Positions 23,325 through 32,041 of a DNA stretch of 64,000 bases are shown here, in pieces; the stretch's first letter is position 1; every line of letters begins with the position of its first letter. A program made the translations under genes and the position numbers. Location: positions 62,001 through 126,000 of the IMG/VR virus record IMGVR_UViG_3300019124_000001; one strand, written 5' to 3'. A model generated the notes under the pieces. That model was given only the letters and a program-made list of their open reading frames with translations, had not been told where the DNA came from and did no database searches. The DNA comes from a virus.

Positions 23325-23540
23325 ATGTCTACATGGAGTTATCTTCTAGGTGGGCTTGGAGTCATATGTCTATGGATGATTGGCTCCAAAAGCTCAAAAG
23401 GCTTTTTGCTAGGCATACTTGTACAACTGCTTTGGGTAGTTTATGCATTCCAAACGGAGCAATATGGGTTTCTAGCATCTGCCGTTGTGTATATTTCTGT
23501 GTACATCAGGAACTATTGGAGGTGGAAGCAAAATGAATGA
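23325..23540 (+). CDS. Small membrane protein
   Basis: 71 residues from ATG 23325 behind AAGGAG. Three short hydrophobic helices with Gly/Trp, ending in RNYWRWKQNE. Its spacing of aromatic residues recalls a PnuC half-repeat, but it is too short to say. Confidence 0.5.
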   Translation: MSTWSYLLGGLGVICLWMIGSKSSKGFLLGILVQLLWVVYAFQTEQYGFLASAVVYISVYIRNYWRWKQNE

Positions 23541-23727
23541 ACTTTGGGTAAAGGTGAATCGACCAATCGGCTATCATGATCATCATAATGTTGGTGAAAT
23601 TATCAAAATATTTATGCGAGATGCAAATGATTTAATAAGAAACGGATTTGTTGAAATCTTAGTTAATAACAACGGAAATAACTTACCTTACGACGAAAAA
23701 GAATTTCGTACTACGGAGAACTTCTGA
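23533..23727 (+). CDS. Hypothetical small protein
   Basis: 64 residues from ATG 23533 behind GGAGGTGG, overlapping the previous stop. No family recognised. Confidence 0.5.
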   Translation: MNELWVKVNRPIGYHDHHNVGEIIKIFMRDANDLIRNGFVEILVNNNGNNLPYDEKEFRTTENF

Positions 23728-23969
23728 TGGCTATTAAACGTGAAGTAGAAATGAATATCGACTATGCGATAGAATGCGCTTTGTTACATGTTCAAGAAAT
23801 TCAGCGATATATCGAAGAGTATAATGCTCACTTCAAAGATGGACTAGACATCCATCCAGCACGCGATTTTGATACAATACAATCCACTGTGCTTAAATTA
23901 AGAGGTTTAAAATACAGAATTCAGAAACGAAGGGAGAAGGCACTAAATGAAAGTACAGCACTATCGTAA
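23727..23969 (+). CDS. Hypothetical helical protein
   Basis: 80 residues, start overlapping the previous stop (TGATGG). Helical, C-terminus basic (RGLKYRIQKRREKAL). Confidence 0.5.
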   Translation: MAIKREVEMNIDYAIECALLHVQEIQRYIEEYNAHFKDGLDIHPARDFDTIQSTVLKLRGLKYRIQKRREKALNESTALS

Positions 23970-24297
23970 CAGGAAGTTTTATACAGCACTTGGCGAAGCG
24001 AACTACCTACCAAAAGGTGGATCAACAGGTAAACTTGATGGTAACACTTTTGCCAGAATGCGATCCAAGTTTATCTGCATAGCTACTCACACCGAAGAAG
24101 ATGATTCTTTGTGTGTTTATCGTCATCCTAGTGGTTCATTGTTCTATACTGCTGACCGCGATTATGGAGAACTGATGATCTATCGTGCAGAATATGAAGA
24201 TAATAAATATTGGGCACGTCCTCTTGAAATGTTTAGAGAATATGTGACTAATGACGATGGTATTGAAGTTCCACGATTCACCATTGTTGAATTTTAG
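23947..24297 (+). CDS. DUF1653-like protein
   Basis: 116 residues from ATG 23947, with GGGAGAAGG upstream inside the preceding gene. CIATHTEEDDSLCVYRHPSG then YRAEY...YWARPLEMFREYV follows the DUF1653 pattern (Y.HTET.e.lvvY..lYg....wvRPlemF.e.v). Function of the family unknown. Here the first part is longer than usual. Confidence 0.55.
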   Translation: MKVQHYRNRKFYTALGEANYLPKGGSTGKLDGNTFARMRSKFICIATHTEEDDSLCVYRHPSGSLFYTADRDYGELMIYRAEYEDNKYWARPLEMFREYVTNDDGIEVPRFTIVEF

Positions 24298-24307
24298 GAG
24301 GTACAAC

Positions 24308-24616
24308 ATGAGCTTTCGTTTAACACCAGAACTGATCAAAGACAAGACCTATTGGGCAAATAGAAGGTATCTTACGCACAAAAGAGCGGTAGAGAGTTTT
24401 GAAAACGATTCAAGCAAAAGGATGAGACTGCTACACAAAGAGTGCAGGGCTTGTTTCTATCTTCGTAATGTTATGTCTGGTTCGGCATTTACGAATTTCA
24501 CTTGCCAAAATTGCGATACGGTGAGTTCGTATCCAAATACAGATGTTCCTCGTTACTGTACAAAGTGTTCAGATGAACATAATGCATGTGTGCGGTGTGG
24601 AGGAGGATTGGAGTGA
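24308..24616 (+). CDS. Multi-zinc-ribbon protein
   Basis: 102 residues from ATG 24308 behind AGGAGG. Four Cys pairs in the C-terminal 60 residues (CRAC, CQNC, CTKC, CVRC) make two zinc sites likely. Possibly nucleic-acid binding. Confidence 0.6.
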   Translation: MSFRLTPELIKDKTYWANRRYLTHKRAVESFENDSSKRMRLLHKECRACFYLRNVMSGSAFTNFTCQNCDTVSSYPNTDVPRYCTKCSDEHNACVRCGGGLE

Positions 24617-24798
24617 TTATCTTGGCAGAGCATTGGGAAGAACAAAAGGAATTCCTTCGTCGAAACATTTCGTATTTGAAAAGAGTGGCAGAATTAACAA
24701 CATCCAAAGCGGAGAGAAGTCGTCTCCGAGCGAAAGCTGATGGTATGAGCGTTGCATTGCAACACATGAACGAAACCGAACGAATTTATGGAGGATAA
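24613..24798 (+). CDS. Hypothetical helical protein
   Basis: 61 residues from GTG 24613, which overlaps the preceding TGA; GGAGGAGG upstream. Helical throughout (coiled-coil-like RVAELTTSKAERSRLRAKAD). Confidence 0.5.
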   Translation: MIILAEHWEEQKEFLRRNISYLKRVAELTTSKAERSRLRAKADGMSVALQHMNETERIYGG

Positions 24799-24800
24799 AA

Positions 24801-25316
24801 ATGAGTAGACGATTTGTTACATCTGACCATCATTTTGGTGACAAGAAAATTATTGGATACGAGAATCGCCCATTTCAAAGTGTTGAACATATGAATCTTG
24901 ATCTAATCGGAAGGTGGAATAGCGTGGTTGGAAAACATGACACCGTTATTCATCTTGGGGATTTCTCATTCTTACCAAAGAAAGAAACCAAAGATATTCT
25001 CGCACGTCTTAATGGTCGAAAAGTTCTAATTTTAGGCAATCATGATCGTGGGCGTTCCGTAAACTGGTGGAGAGAAGTGGGTTTTGATCAGGCTTACGAA
25101 TATCCCATCATTCTTGACGGGTTCTATATTCTGTCACACGAACCTGTTTACGTAAGCGAAAACATGCCTTACGTCAATGTGCATGGACATACACACAACA
25201 AACGTATAGATCATCAGCAAATTATCAACGTTTCTGTTGAATGTACGGACTACAAGCCAGTTCTTTGGGATTCAATCAAGACACGTTTCGCAAGCGAAGG
25301 AGAACAAGCAGAATGA
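24801..25316 (+). CDS. Small calcineurin-like phosphoesterase
   Basis: 171 residues. Motifs: SDHHFGD (8-14), HLGDFSF (51-57), ILGNHDRG (about 75-82), LSHEPV (about 110) and VHGHTHN (about 127-133). All metal ligands of the family are present. Short form as in many phages; substrate unknown. Second phosphoesterase of this window. Confidence 0.9.
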   Translation: MSRRFVTSDHHFGDKKIIGYENRPFQSVEHMNLDLIGRWNSVVGKHDTVIHLGDFSFLPKKETKDILARLNGRKVLILGNHDRGRSVNWWREVGFDQAYEYPIILDGFYILSHEPVYVSENMPYVNVHGHTHNKRIDHQQIINVSVECTDYKPVLWDSIKTRFASEGEQAE

Positions 25317-25534
25317 AAAAGTTTTATCAGTATCATGTATACAATGATCATTGTGACACAATTGTAACAGTTGACATTGAAGGAGAAGAGGTAGCAAGAG
25401 GTTTTGCGAAGGGCTGTTTAAGAGACTTTTATGGTAAGACAGAAGAACATGTTCGCGATCTAAATGTAGTTTTTCTGAGTTCATTCTACAATAACGCGAT
25501 AGCTGTATTGGATTTATTGCAAAAGAGAAAATAG
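25313..25534 (+). CDS. Hypothetical protein
   Basis: 73 residues from ATG 25313, overlapping the previous stop. One small alpha/beta domain. Unknown. Confidence 0.5.
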   Translation: MKKFYQYHVYNDHCDTIVTVDIEGEEVARGFAKGCLRDFYGKTEEHVRDLNVVFLSSFYNNAIAVLDLLQKRK

Positions 25535-25585
25535 AAGTAGCGGACAAGTTTTAGCCGAGAAAATCTCCAAACTTTCAAAACAGTG

Positions 25586-25615
25586 TTGACAAACAACAAC
25601 TATGTATGGTAAGAT
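25586..25615 (+). promoter_or_regulatory. Promoter with embedded element (copy 12)
   Basis: TTGACA (25586-25591), 18-base spacer with AACAACTATGTA (25595-25606), TAAGAT (25610-25615). Upstream of the RNA-repair gene. Confidence 0.85.
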
Positions 25616-25648
25616 AATCTTGTAACAAAGTAATAGAGAAGGATCAAG

Positions 25649-25696
25649 GTGTACGACAAAACGTTTGTTTCGAACCATGATTTTATTTTTGCCTAA
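25649..25696 (+). CDS. Possible 15-residue leader peptide
   Basis: GTG 25649 with AGAAGG upstream encodes MYDKTFVSNHDFIFA; its stop overlaps element copy 13. It lies in the 5' leader of the RNA-repair mRNA and may couple translation to regulation. Confidence 0.35.
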   Translation: MYDKTFVSNHDFIFA

Positions 25697-25716
25697 CAAA
25701 CAACAACTATGTATAA
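25695..25716 (+). promoter_or_regulatory. Repeated element (copy 13) before the RNA-repair gene
   Basis: Core AACAACTATGTA at 25702-25713 running into TATAAT, then AAAGGAG. With copy 12 this gene has two elements 107 bases apart. Confidence 0.65.
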
Positions 25717-25735
25717 TAACAAAGGAGCGAAATAA

Positions 25736-28240
25736 ATGCGCCAACTGATCTTGATGCGTGGAGCAATGGGTGCTGGTAAGTCTACATTTATTGAGAATAA
25801 TGGTCTGAAGCCGTATGCCCTGAGTCCTGACGAGCTTCGCTTGATGCACCAAACACCTGTATTACAAGAAAACGGAAAAACTGCAATCACCATGAGTAAC
25901 GACAAGTATGTCTGGGAGACGCTTTTTCATCTGCTCGAAAAACGCATGGAACGCGGTGAATTGACTGTTGTAGACGCAACTCACTCTAAAACAGAAGACA
26001 TGCGTCAATATAAGAAATTGGCTGATACTTATTGCTATCGAGTGTGGGTTGTAGATTTTACAGACGTACCGATTGAAGTAGCCAAAAAGCAGAATGCAAT
26101 GCGAAGTGAACATAAGCGTGTGCCTGAATCGTCTATTGACAAGGTGTATGCGCGTTTTGCTGGCGAGAAAGTTCCGTCTGGATTCACAGTCATAAAGCCA
26201 AACCAGATTAACGAAGTATTACAACTGAATCCATTTGACTATTCTGAATGGAAAAAGATTCACTTTTTCGGTGATCTTCATGGTTGCAATACAGTTCTGC
26301 AACGATATCTCTCCGAAAATGGTGGAATCAAAGATGATGAGTTTTATGTCTTTGTTGGGGACTACATTGATCGTGGCATTGAAAACAAAGAGCTTCTAGA
26401 TTTTCTGTTCTCCATCGTTGACAGAAATAATGTAATTTTTCTAGAAGGGAATCATGAAATACACTTGTGGAAGTGGGCTAACAATGAAGTTCCGTTTAGT
26501 AAGCACTTTATCAATCATACACAAAAACAATTAGAAAGTGATATTGGTTTGTTGGAAGTGCCAGAACGGCAGAAATACGAACGAGATGTTGACTACTTGG
26601 TGCGCATTGCAAAGTTGATCCCTCGTGAAGAAGGGGAAACAATGGAGTTCTATTTGGAACGTCTGGCAGACCAACACTATCGTAGTGCACCTTTGATTGG
26701 CGAAACAATGGAACAATGGAAAAAGCGTACCAAGGAAGTGCGCATGGAAAACTTAAAACGTCAAAAATCATTAGATGAATTCAAAAAGAAAGCACGAATG
26801 TTCTATCGCAAGCTCCGTCAGATGCTATATATCAAGTATGGAAACAAAATCATTCTAGTTAACCACGCTGGTATCTCTACGATTCCTATGGAGATGAATA
26901 AAATTGCAAGCGATCAATTTATTCGTGGCGTTGGTGGATATGAAGTAGATATTGACCTGATATTCTCCGAGAACGTACAAGCGGCAAACATTTTGCCCAA
27001 CCTTTCTTTGTCATACATTGCCGATTATATCGGAGATTTGGAAACATTTGACGGATTTTTCCAAATTCATGGACACCGCAATTTGGGTAATTTGCCAATC
27101 TTTGCATCATCAAATTCCTTCAATTTAGAAGGTGAAATTGAGTTCGGTGGACATCTGCGAGTCCTACAACTCAGTCACGAACATGGCTTCGTACCAATTG
27201 AAGTAGAAAATACTGTGTTCGACGTAGAAGACCCACGTGCAGAACCCCATCTGGTCTTCGATAATATTCTTGAAGAATTGCGTTCGAAGCAAGACTTGAT
27301 TAACGAAAAAAAGTTTGGCAACATTTCTTCTTTTAATTTTAATCAAGATGTATTTCGTTATGGCAAGTGGAATGCACAGACCATTAAAGCGCGTGGTATC
27401 TTCATCAACACGGAAACAACTGAAATTGTTGCTCGAAGCTACAATAAGTTTTTTAATGTTGGAGAAAAATCCTTCACGAGACTTAATGCTTTGAAACGAA
27501 ATCTTGTTTTCCCGTTAGATGTTTATGTCAAAGAAAATGGATTTTTGGGAATCAATGGCTACGATAGTCAAAGTGATACGCTGGTTGTGGCATCCAAGTC
27601 GATGTTATCTGGTGAGTTTCAAGGCTATTTCAAAACCTTGTTGGATGCCACTATTTCTCAGGAAGGTCAGGAAGAATTGAAGCGTATTCTGAAAGAGGAA
27701 AATCTATCTGCCGTGTATGAGGTTGTTGACATGAACAATGATCCTCACATTATTGATTATCCTCAATCTGGAATCTATTTGCTCGATATGGTTCGACGTA
27801 CCCCCGCATATGAGAAGTTGCCGTATAACGAACTACTTGAATATGGTAGCTATTTGGGGGTACAGACCAAGCAGTATGTGACAACCTTTTATGATTGGCA
27901 GTCATTTTATGAATGGTATCTTCGAATCATGGATGACATGTCCATTCAAAGCGTTGAGGGATTCGTTTTGGAAGATGCGACTGGTTTCATGACAAAGATA
28001 AAGCTCCCGTTCTACAACTTCTGGAAACAGATGCGAGGAATCAAGGAAATACTCTCTTCCAAAGCTCAAAACCCGACCATCAACACTGCCCGCCTTATTA
28101 CAGCAGAGAGTATCGACGTGTACAACTTTATGAAGCGTCAAAGCAAAGAATATTTGTCTTCTACTCCTATTCACATTGTACGCGCTGACTATTACCGCGA
28201 AAAGAATGGCACCATTATTCAGGCTCGCGCTACAATCTGA
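25736..28240 (+). CDS. Trifunctional RNA repair enzyme: polynucleotide kinase, phosphatase, RNA ligase
   Basis: 834 residues. The kinase domain has Walker A GAMGAGKST (9-17). The calcineurin-like phosphatase starts near 175, with GDLHGC, VGDYIDRG (about 208-215) and LEGNHEIH (about 236). The C-terminal adenylyltransferase domain holds the candidate nucleotidyl Lys599 in KENGFLGI (KxxG motif I), preceded by ARGIFINTET and RSYNKFFNVGE as in T4 Rnl1-type ligases. Order and size resemble bacterial Pnkp. It would heal and seal RNA cut by host anticodon nucleases, within one polypeptide. ATG 25736 lies behind AAAGGAG. Two elements and a leader peptide precede it. Confidence 0.9.
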   Translation: MRQLILMRGAMGAGKSTFIENNGLKPYALSPDELRLMHQTPVLQENGKTAITMSNDKYVWETLFHLLEKRMERGELTVVDATHSKTEDMRQYKKLADTYCYRVWVVDFTDVPIEVAKKQNAMRSEHKRVPESSIDKVYARFAGEKVPSGFTVIKPNQINEVLQLNPFDYSEWKKIHFFGDLHGCNTVLQRYLSENGGIKDDEFYVFVGDYIDRGIENKELLDFLFSIVDRNNVIFLEGNHEIHLWKWANNEVPFSKHFINHTQKQLESDIGLLEVPERQKYERDVDYLVRIAKLIPREEGETMEFYLERLADQHYRSAPLIGETMEQWKKRTKEVRMENLKRQKSLDEFKKKARMFYRKLRQMLYIKYGNKIILVNHAGISTIPMEMNKIASDQFIRGVGGYEVDIDLIFSENVQAANILPNLSLSYIADYIGDLETFDGFFQIHGHRNLGNLPIFASSNSFNLEGEIEFGGHLRVLQLSHEHGFVPIEVENTVFDVEDPRAEPHLVFDNILEELRSKQDLINEKKFGNISSFNFNQDVFRYGKWNAQTIKARGIFINTETTEIVARSYNKFFNVGEKSFTRLNALKRNLVFPLDVYVKENGFLGINGYDSQSDTLVVASKSMLSGEFQGYFKTLLDATISQEGQEELKRILKEENLSAVYEVVDMNNDPHIIDYPQSGIYLLDMVRRTPAYEKLPYNELLEYGSYLGVQTKQYVTTFYDWQSFYEWYLRIMDDMSIQSVEGFVLEDATGFMTKIKLPFYNFWKQMRGIKEILSSKAQNPTINTARLITAESIDVYNFMKRQSKEYLSSTPIHIVRADYYREKNGTIIQARATI

Positions 28241-28251
28241 CAAATTTGATG

Positions 28252-28281
28252 TTGCGCGGCGAAGGAATCCTATGGTAAGAT
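28252..28281 (+). promoter_or_regulatory. Promoter of the SSB gene
   Basis: TTGCGC (28252-28257), 18-base spacer ending in CTATGG, TAAGAT (28276-28281). The element follows 25 bases downstream rather than lying in the spacer. Confidence 0.6.
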
Positions 28282-28291
28282 AGATATTGTC

Positions 28292-28326
28292 GTCACCCGT
28301 ACAAACAACAACTATGTATGGGTGAT
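28292..28326 (+). promoter_or_regulatory. Repeated element (copy 14) in a hairpin loop
   Basis: TCACCC and GGGTGA enclose the element (core 28307-28318) and could pair, presenting it as an RNA loop in the SSB leader. Confidence 0.6.
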
Positions 28327-28379
28327 GTTTTTCATCTCAAAATTAATAACCGAATCTCGAAAGGGGAACATGAACAACA

Positions 28380-29465
28380 ATGGCAACGCAAGAAACGACT
28401 CTGCATCCGACAAAAGGCTCGATTAAGGTGAAAGGACAGATTTCTGGACTTTCGGCAGAAAAATCATTCCGCTCTGGCAGAAACAAAAATGGCGCCGAAT
28501 ACCAATCTATCTCTTTCTTCGTCACTACCAATAAGTACACTGATGCAGAAGGCAACGAAGTTGAAAACAAAGTGAAAGTTGAATTGTACGGTCAAGTGAA
28601 CGAGTTCGTTTATCCGTACAAGCCTGCTCCGAAGGGTTCTCCGAAAGGAACTAAGGGAACTTCCATCAAACATCCGTTCGCACAGCGCTACTCTTTGCCA
28701 CAAGGGTTCCATTTGATTGGTGTTAAGACAAAATTCAACGTTGGTGGAGAAATGAAGTCTGGCGAATACGTAGACTTCGATGCGGTTGGCGTTATTAAGT
28801 CTCATCTGAAAGACGGAGATTTCGTAGAAATTTATGCTGAATCTCGTTATAGCGAATATACGAACGAAAACTCTGGCGAAACGAAACTCCAAACACAGTA
28901 TTCTATCAAAAGCATTGAACACATTGGCGAAATTGACTTCTCCGATGCAAACTTCGAAGAACTGTCCTCTTTTAAACAAGAGATTGTTTTCATTGCGGCT
29001 GACCACGACAAACAAATCGGCAAAACCGTTGTTACTGGTCGTGTAATCGCATATGGAGAGAAGTTTTATGATGTACAATTTATGATTGACCCCAACATTG
29101 ATCCTGCTGTAAAAGCGCTTGCGGCAACGTTCTTGAATAAGAACAAGCAGATTCCGATGAAGTTTGGAACTAAGATTGAAGTCAAAGGTCGTCTAATTAA
29201 CTACGCTATTAAAGAACAAGTCGAAGCTCCTGCGCTCGAAGTAGGTTGGGGTATTGATGTTCCTGGTTTTAGCGGTTATGTTCAAACTAATTACTTCTCT
29301 GAACTTCAAATCCTTGGCGCGGAACCGAGTTCTTATGAGCCTGACAAGTACACGGAAGATGATTTTGTAAATAAAGGTTTGAATACGAAAGCTGATCAAG
29401 AAACAGAGGAAGACAATCCGTTCGCAAATCCGATTGACATTTCGGACGATGATCTGCCTTTTTAA
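28380..29465 (+). CDS. ssb: Single-stranded DNA-binding protein
   Basis: 361 residues from ATG 28380 behind AAAGGGG; an out-of-frame ATG at 28370 is ignored. N-terminal strands (GSIKVKGQISGLS, SISFFVTTNKY, KVKVELYGQ) are OB-fold-like, with a second beta-rich half from about 200. The extreme C-terminus is acidic and ends in DDDLPF, the hallmark tip of bacterial SSBs that recruits partners. About twice the size of host SSB, as in large phages. Followed by a Sak4-like ATPase, the usual annealing partner. Confidence 0.85.
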   Translation: MATQETTLHPTKGSIKVKGQISGLSAEKSFRSGRNKNGAEYQSISFFVTTNKYTDAEGNEVENKVKVELYGQVNEFVYPYKPAPKGSPKGTKGTSIKHPFAQRYSLPQGFHLIGVKTKFNVGGEMKSGEYVDFDAVGVIKSHLKDGDFVEIYAESRYSEYTNENSGETKLQTQYSIKSIEHIGEIDFSDANFEELSSFKQEIVFIAADHDKQIGKTVVTGRVIAYGEKFYDVQFMIDPNIDPAVKALAATFLNKNKQIPMKFGTKIEVKGRLINYAIKEQVEAPALEVGWGIDVPGFSGYVQTNYFSELQILGAEPSSYEPDKYTEDDFVNKGLNTKADQETEEDNPFANPIDISDDDLPF

Positions 29466-29470
29466 TACAC

Positions 29471-29518
29471 TGACAAACAACAACTATGTATGGTCGCTGT
29501 CGTGAGATAGCGACCATA
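29471..29518 (+). promoter_or_regulatory. Repeated element (copy 15) merged into a hairpin
   Basis: Core AACAACTATGTA at 29479-29490. TATGGTCGCT (29489-29498) pairs perfectly with AGCGACCATA (29509-29518), so the 3' end of the element is part of a stem. No -10 box. Confidence 0.65.
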
Positions 29519-29562
29519 TAATACACAGACTTATATGAAAATACAGGAGGACATTGAAAACC

Positions 29563-30603
29563 ATGAGTTTTGACCTTTCCATTCTTGGTGTAACGCAAAA
29601 TATTCCGAAAGTTAACTATCTTGAATACACTGGTGTCTTCCAAGCACCTCCGAAGTTCGGCAAAACCACTTGGGCATCTTACTACCCGAAGTCGATCCTT
29701 TTAGCTGTAGAAGAAGGCTATAAGGCGCAAGTTGTCAACAAGCGTTCTATCACTACTTGGGATGATTTGGTGGACTTCATCGACAAATTGGAAGAAAATC
29801 GCGAAGCAATTGGCGATAATGTTCAATCCATCATTGTAGATACGGTTGACAAGCTGTACCCGCTTGCCACTCCGTATGTGTTGCGAAAGCAAGGCATTCT
29901 AGACAAAAAGCGATACACTAAAGTTAGTGACATTCCGTATGGTGCTGGCTATGGTTTGATTGACCAAGAATTCGAATCCCAATTGAATCGCATTCTCGCT
30001 ATGGGATTCACAATTTTGTACCTGACTCACAGCAAGGTAAAACCGATTCGTCCGAAAGATGCTGAACCATATGACGTATACGAATCTACAATGCCTGACC
30101 GTTGTGCTCGAATCATTTATCCTGCTTGTGACTTTATTTTGCACGGAGAACGCCGTGTTGTCGATGGTGTGCCAAAACGCGTGTTGCTGATTCGTGGTAA
30201 TGAACAAGCGGTCGCTGGTAGCCGCGTTGCTTTTGAGGAAGATATTGTTTTTGACAGCGAAGAAGAAGCAATGGATATGTTCAAGGTGTACTTCCGTAAG
30301 GGTATCGAGAAAAATCTGCGGAAAGCTGGCGTAACTCGTGACATCGACGAGATTGCGGCAGAACAAGAACAGGAACGCAGGGAAAAGGTTGCGGAGTATA
30401 TCGAATCCCGCAATGTTGACGCAATTCGTTCTCAGTTGGCAGAGCTTGTAAAAAATCCAGTTGTATCTCAGAATAAGGCAGAAGTCATTGCTCAGTTCAA
30501 AGCAATCATGGGTGACGCTGACTTTAATAAAGTTACCGTAGCAAGTAAGCTCGAAGAAGCTGTCAAGTGGCTGACCGATTTCCTCGATTCTAAAGGTTCT
30601 TAA
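29563..30603 (+). CDS. Sak4-like RecA-fold ATPase (ssDNA annealing/recombination)
   Basis: 346 residues from ATG 29563 behind AGGAGG (TTG 29554 is in frame but only three bases away). Walker A QAPPKFGKTTWAS lies near residues 27-39, followed by ILLAVEEGY, IIVDTVDKL (Walker B-like, about 85) and LYLTHSK (about 150), the AAA_24/Sak4 pattern. These proteins work with phage SSB in single-strand annealing. The C-terminal 100 residues are a helical appendage. Confidence 0.8.
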   Translation: MSFDLSILGVTQNIPKVNYLEYTGVFQAPPKFGKTTWASYYPKSILLAVEEGYKAQVVNKRSITTWDDLVDFIDKLEENREAIGDNVQSIIVDTVDKLYPLATPYVLRKQGILDKKRYTKVSDIPYGAGYGLIDQEFESQLNRILAMGFTILYLTHSKVKPIRPKDAEPYDVYESTMPDRCARIIYPACDFILHGERRVVDGVPKRVLLIRGNEQAVAGSRVAFEEDIVFDSEEEAMDMFKVYFRKGIEKNLRKAGVTRDIDEIAAEQEQERREKVAEYIESRNVDAIRSQLAELVKNPVVSQNKAEVIAQFKAIMGDADFNKVTVASKLEEAVKWLTDFLDSKGS

Positions 30604-31313
30604 TGCGTTTTCTAGTAAGTCTGCATCTTTTTGGATTCCTGTTGGTTGGATACAGTTTGTATTCTAGCCAACAGGAATCACATAAGTTGCCAGATGTAGA
30701 CAACAGTGTTCAGTTCAAAGAAGAAAAGTCTTTGATCTATACTGTCGAATTGCCGAAACAGGAACAGAAACTTCCTGTTGTAGCATCGAGAGGCGACTTA
30801 GATGAACGTGCAATGATTCAACAGCAACGACAAATTCGAAAACAACAAGAGGAAATCAGGTATTATGACATACCGTTAAATCGGGATTTGCAAAAATACA
30901 TTTGGGAACTTTGCAAAGCATATGGATTCCCATATGAAACTACTATTTCTGTTATTCGTACAGAAAGCACGTTTAACGCTAAAGCCGATAACGGCATTGC
31001 CAGAGGGCTAATGCAGATTAACTATTCCGATAACACACTCCGATGGTTGGCTAAGGAGACTGGAATACCCAATCCTGACGCGTTTGACCCATATCAGAAT
31101 GTTAAAATGGGTATTTGGTATTTGGGATATTTGAAAAAATATTGGATTAGCAAGGGTTATACAGAACATGTTGATAGTTTTGCTCTCGTAAGCTACAATC
31201 GTGGCTTGGGTGGTGGAATAAAATTCGTTCAAAGTGGTCAATTGTCCGATACTTACACTACAAAGGTGTATAGGTATCAAAATGAATTGCAAAGTCTGAA
31301 GTCAAAAATGTAA
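30603..31313 (+). CDS. Membrane-anchored lytic transglycosylase (SLT domain)
   Basis: 236 residues, ATG overlapping the previous TAA. An N-terminal membrane helix (FLVSLHLFGFLLVGYSLY) is followed by a linker and, from about 97, an SLT domain: VIRTESTFNAKADNGIARGL then MQIN with catalytic Glu, and SYNRGLGG. It would cleave peptidoglycan on the outer face. Odd place for a wall enzyme, between recombination and nucleotide genes. Confidence 0.85.
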   Translation: MRFLVSLHLFGFLLVGYSLYSSQQESHKLPDVDNSVQFKEEKSLIYTVELPKQEQKLPVVASRGDLDERAMIQQQRQIRKQQEEIRYYDIPLNRDLQKYIWELCKAYGFPYETTISVIRTESTFNAKADNGIARGLMQINYSDNTLRWLAKETGIPNPDAFDPYQNVKMGIWYLGYLKKYWISKGYTEHVDSFALVSYNRGLGGGIKFVQSGQLSDTYTTKVYRYQNELQSLKSKM

Positions 31314-31369
31314 CCTTCGCATATTTGGCTTTTGATGTAACTAAAATTGCGGAACGGAGATCATTTACC

Positions 31370-32041
31370 ATGAAAGCGAAAGTAATTTGTCTTGTGGGAG
31401 CGTCTGGCTCTGGAAAGGATACGATCAAGAATCTACTCCCACTTCCACATGTTGTTTCTTATAGGACGAGAGAAATGCGACAAGGAGAACGAAATGAAAT
31501 TGACGGCTTATTTGTAGATGAAGCTACTTACGAGCAACATAGGCAGTCTGGCATTATTGCGGCATCCACATTTTACAACGATAACCACTATTGGACGACG
31601 ATATCGCAGTTCAAATGTGTTGTAGAGAACGAGAGTCCGATAGTTTATGTTGTAGACTGGAATGGAGTCGAAACGTTGAGGCAAGCACTTGGAGAGGATA
31701 AGGTGGTTTCAATTTTTATTGATGTGCCACTTTATATTCTTGTCTCTCGCATGGTTCAACGCGGAGACTCCAAGGAAGCAATTGCACAACGTAAAGCGAT
31801 CTTCGAAGTTGTAGATATGCCAGCGAAAGAGAAATGTGACTATGTTGTTTCGAATGTACTTTCTCCTACTTACGCCGCAAAAGAAATCTCCCTGATTATT
31901 TTGCAGGAGATGTTTGGAGTGGTGAAACGTGGCAAGAAAGAATACATCGAAGATTACATCTTCGGAATCGACTATGCGAAAGACCCAAAACTCAAATTCG
32001 AAAAAGAATACGAGTGTAAATGGACAGGAGATCAAGATTGA
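31370..32041 (+). CDS. Guanylate kinase-like nucleotide kinase
   Basis: 223 residues from ATG 31370. LVGASGSGKDTIKNLL (P-loop, residues 7-22), SYRTREMRQGERNEIDGLFV corresponding to the GMP-binding segment (S.TTR.pR.GE.nG.dY.Fv), YYVVDWNG-like strand and a lid region RMVQRGDSKEAIAQR. Converts GMP/dGMP to the diphosphate for dNTP supply. Longer than the host enzyme by a C-terminal 30-residue tail. Confidence 0.8.
   Translation: MKAKVICLVGASGSGKDTIKNLLPLPHVVSYRTREMRQGERNEIDGLFVDEATYEQHRQSGIIAASTFYNDNHYWTTISQFKCVVENESPIVYVVDWNGVETLRQALGEDKVVSIFIDVPLYILVSRMVQRGDSKEAIAQRKAIFEVVDMPAKEKCDYVVSNVLSPTYAAKEISLIILQEMFGVVKRGKKEYIEDYIFGIDYAKDPKLKFEKEYECKWTGDQD

Noticed and set aside
29287-29643. Open frames on the - strand containing YIVVVCQ, seen at many places
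   Set aside because: These are reverse translations of the repeated element, not a protein family; they helped to locate copies only.
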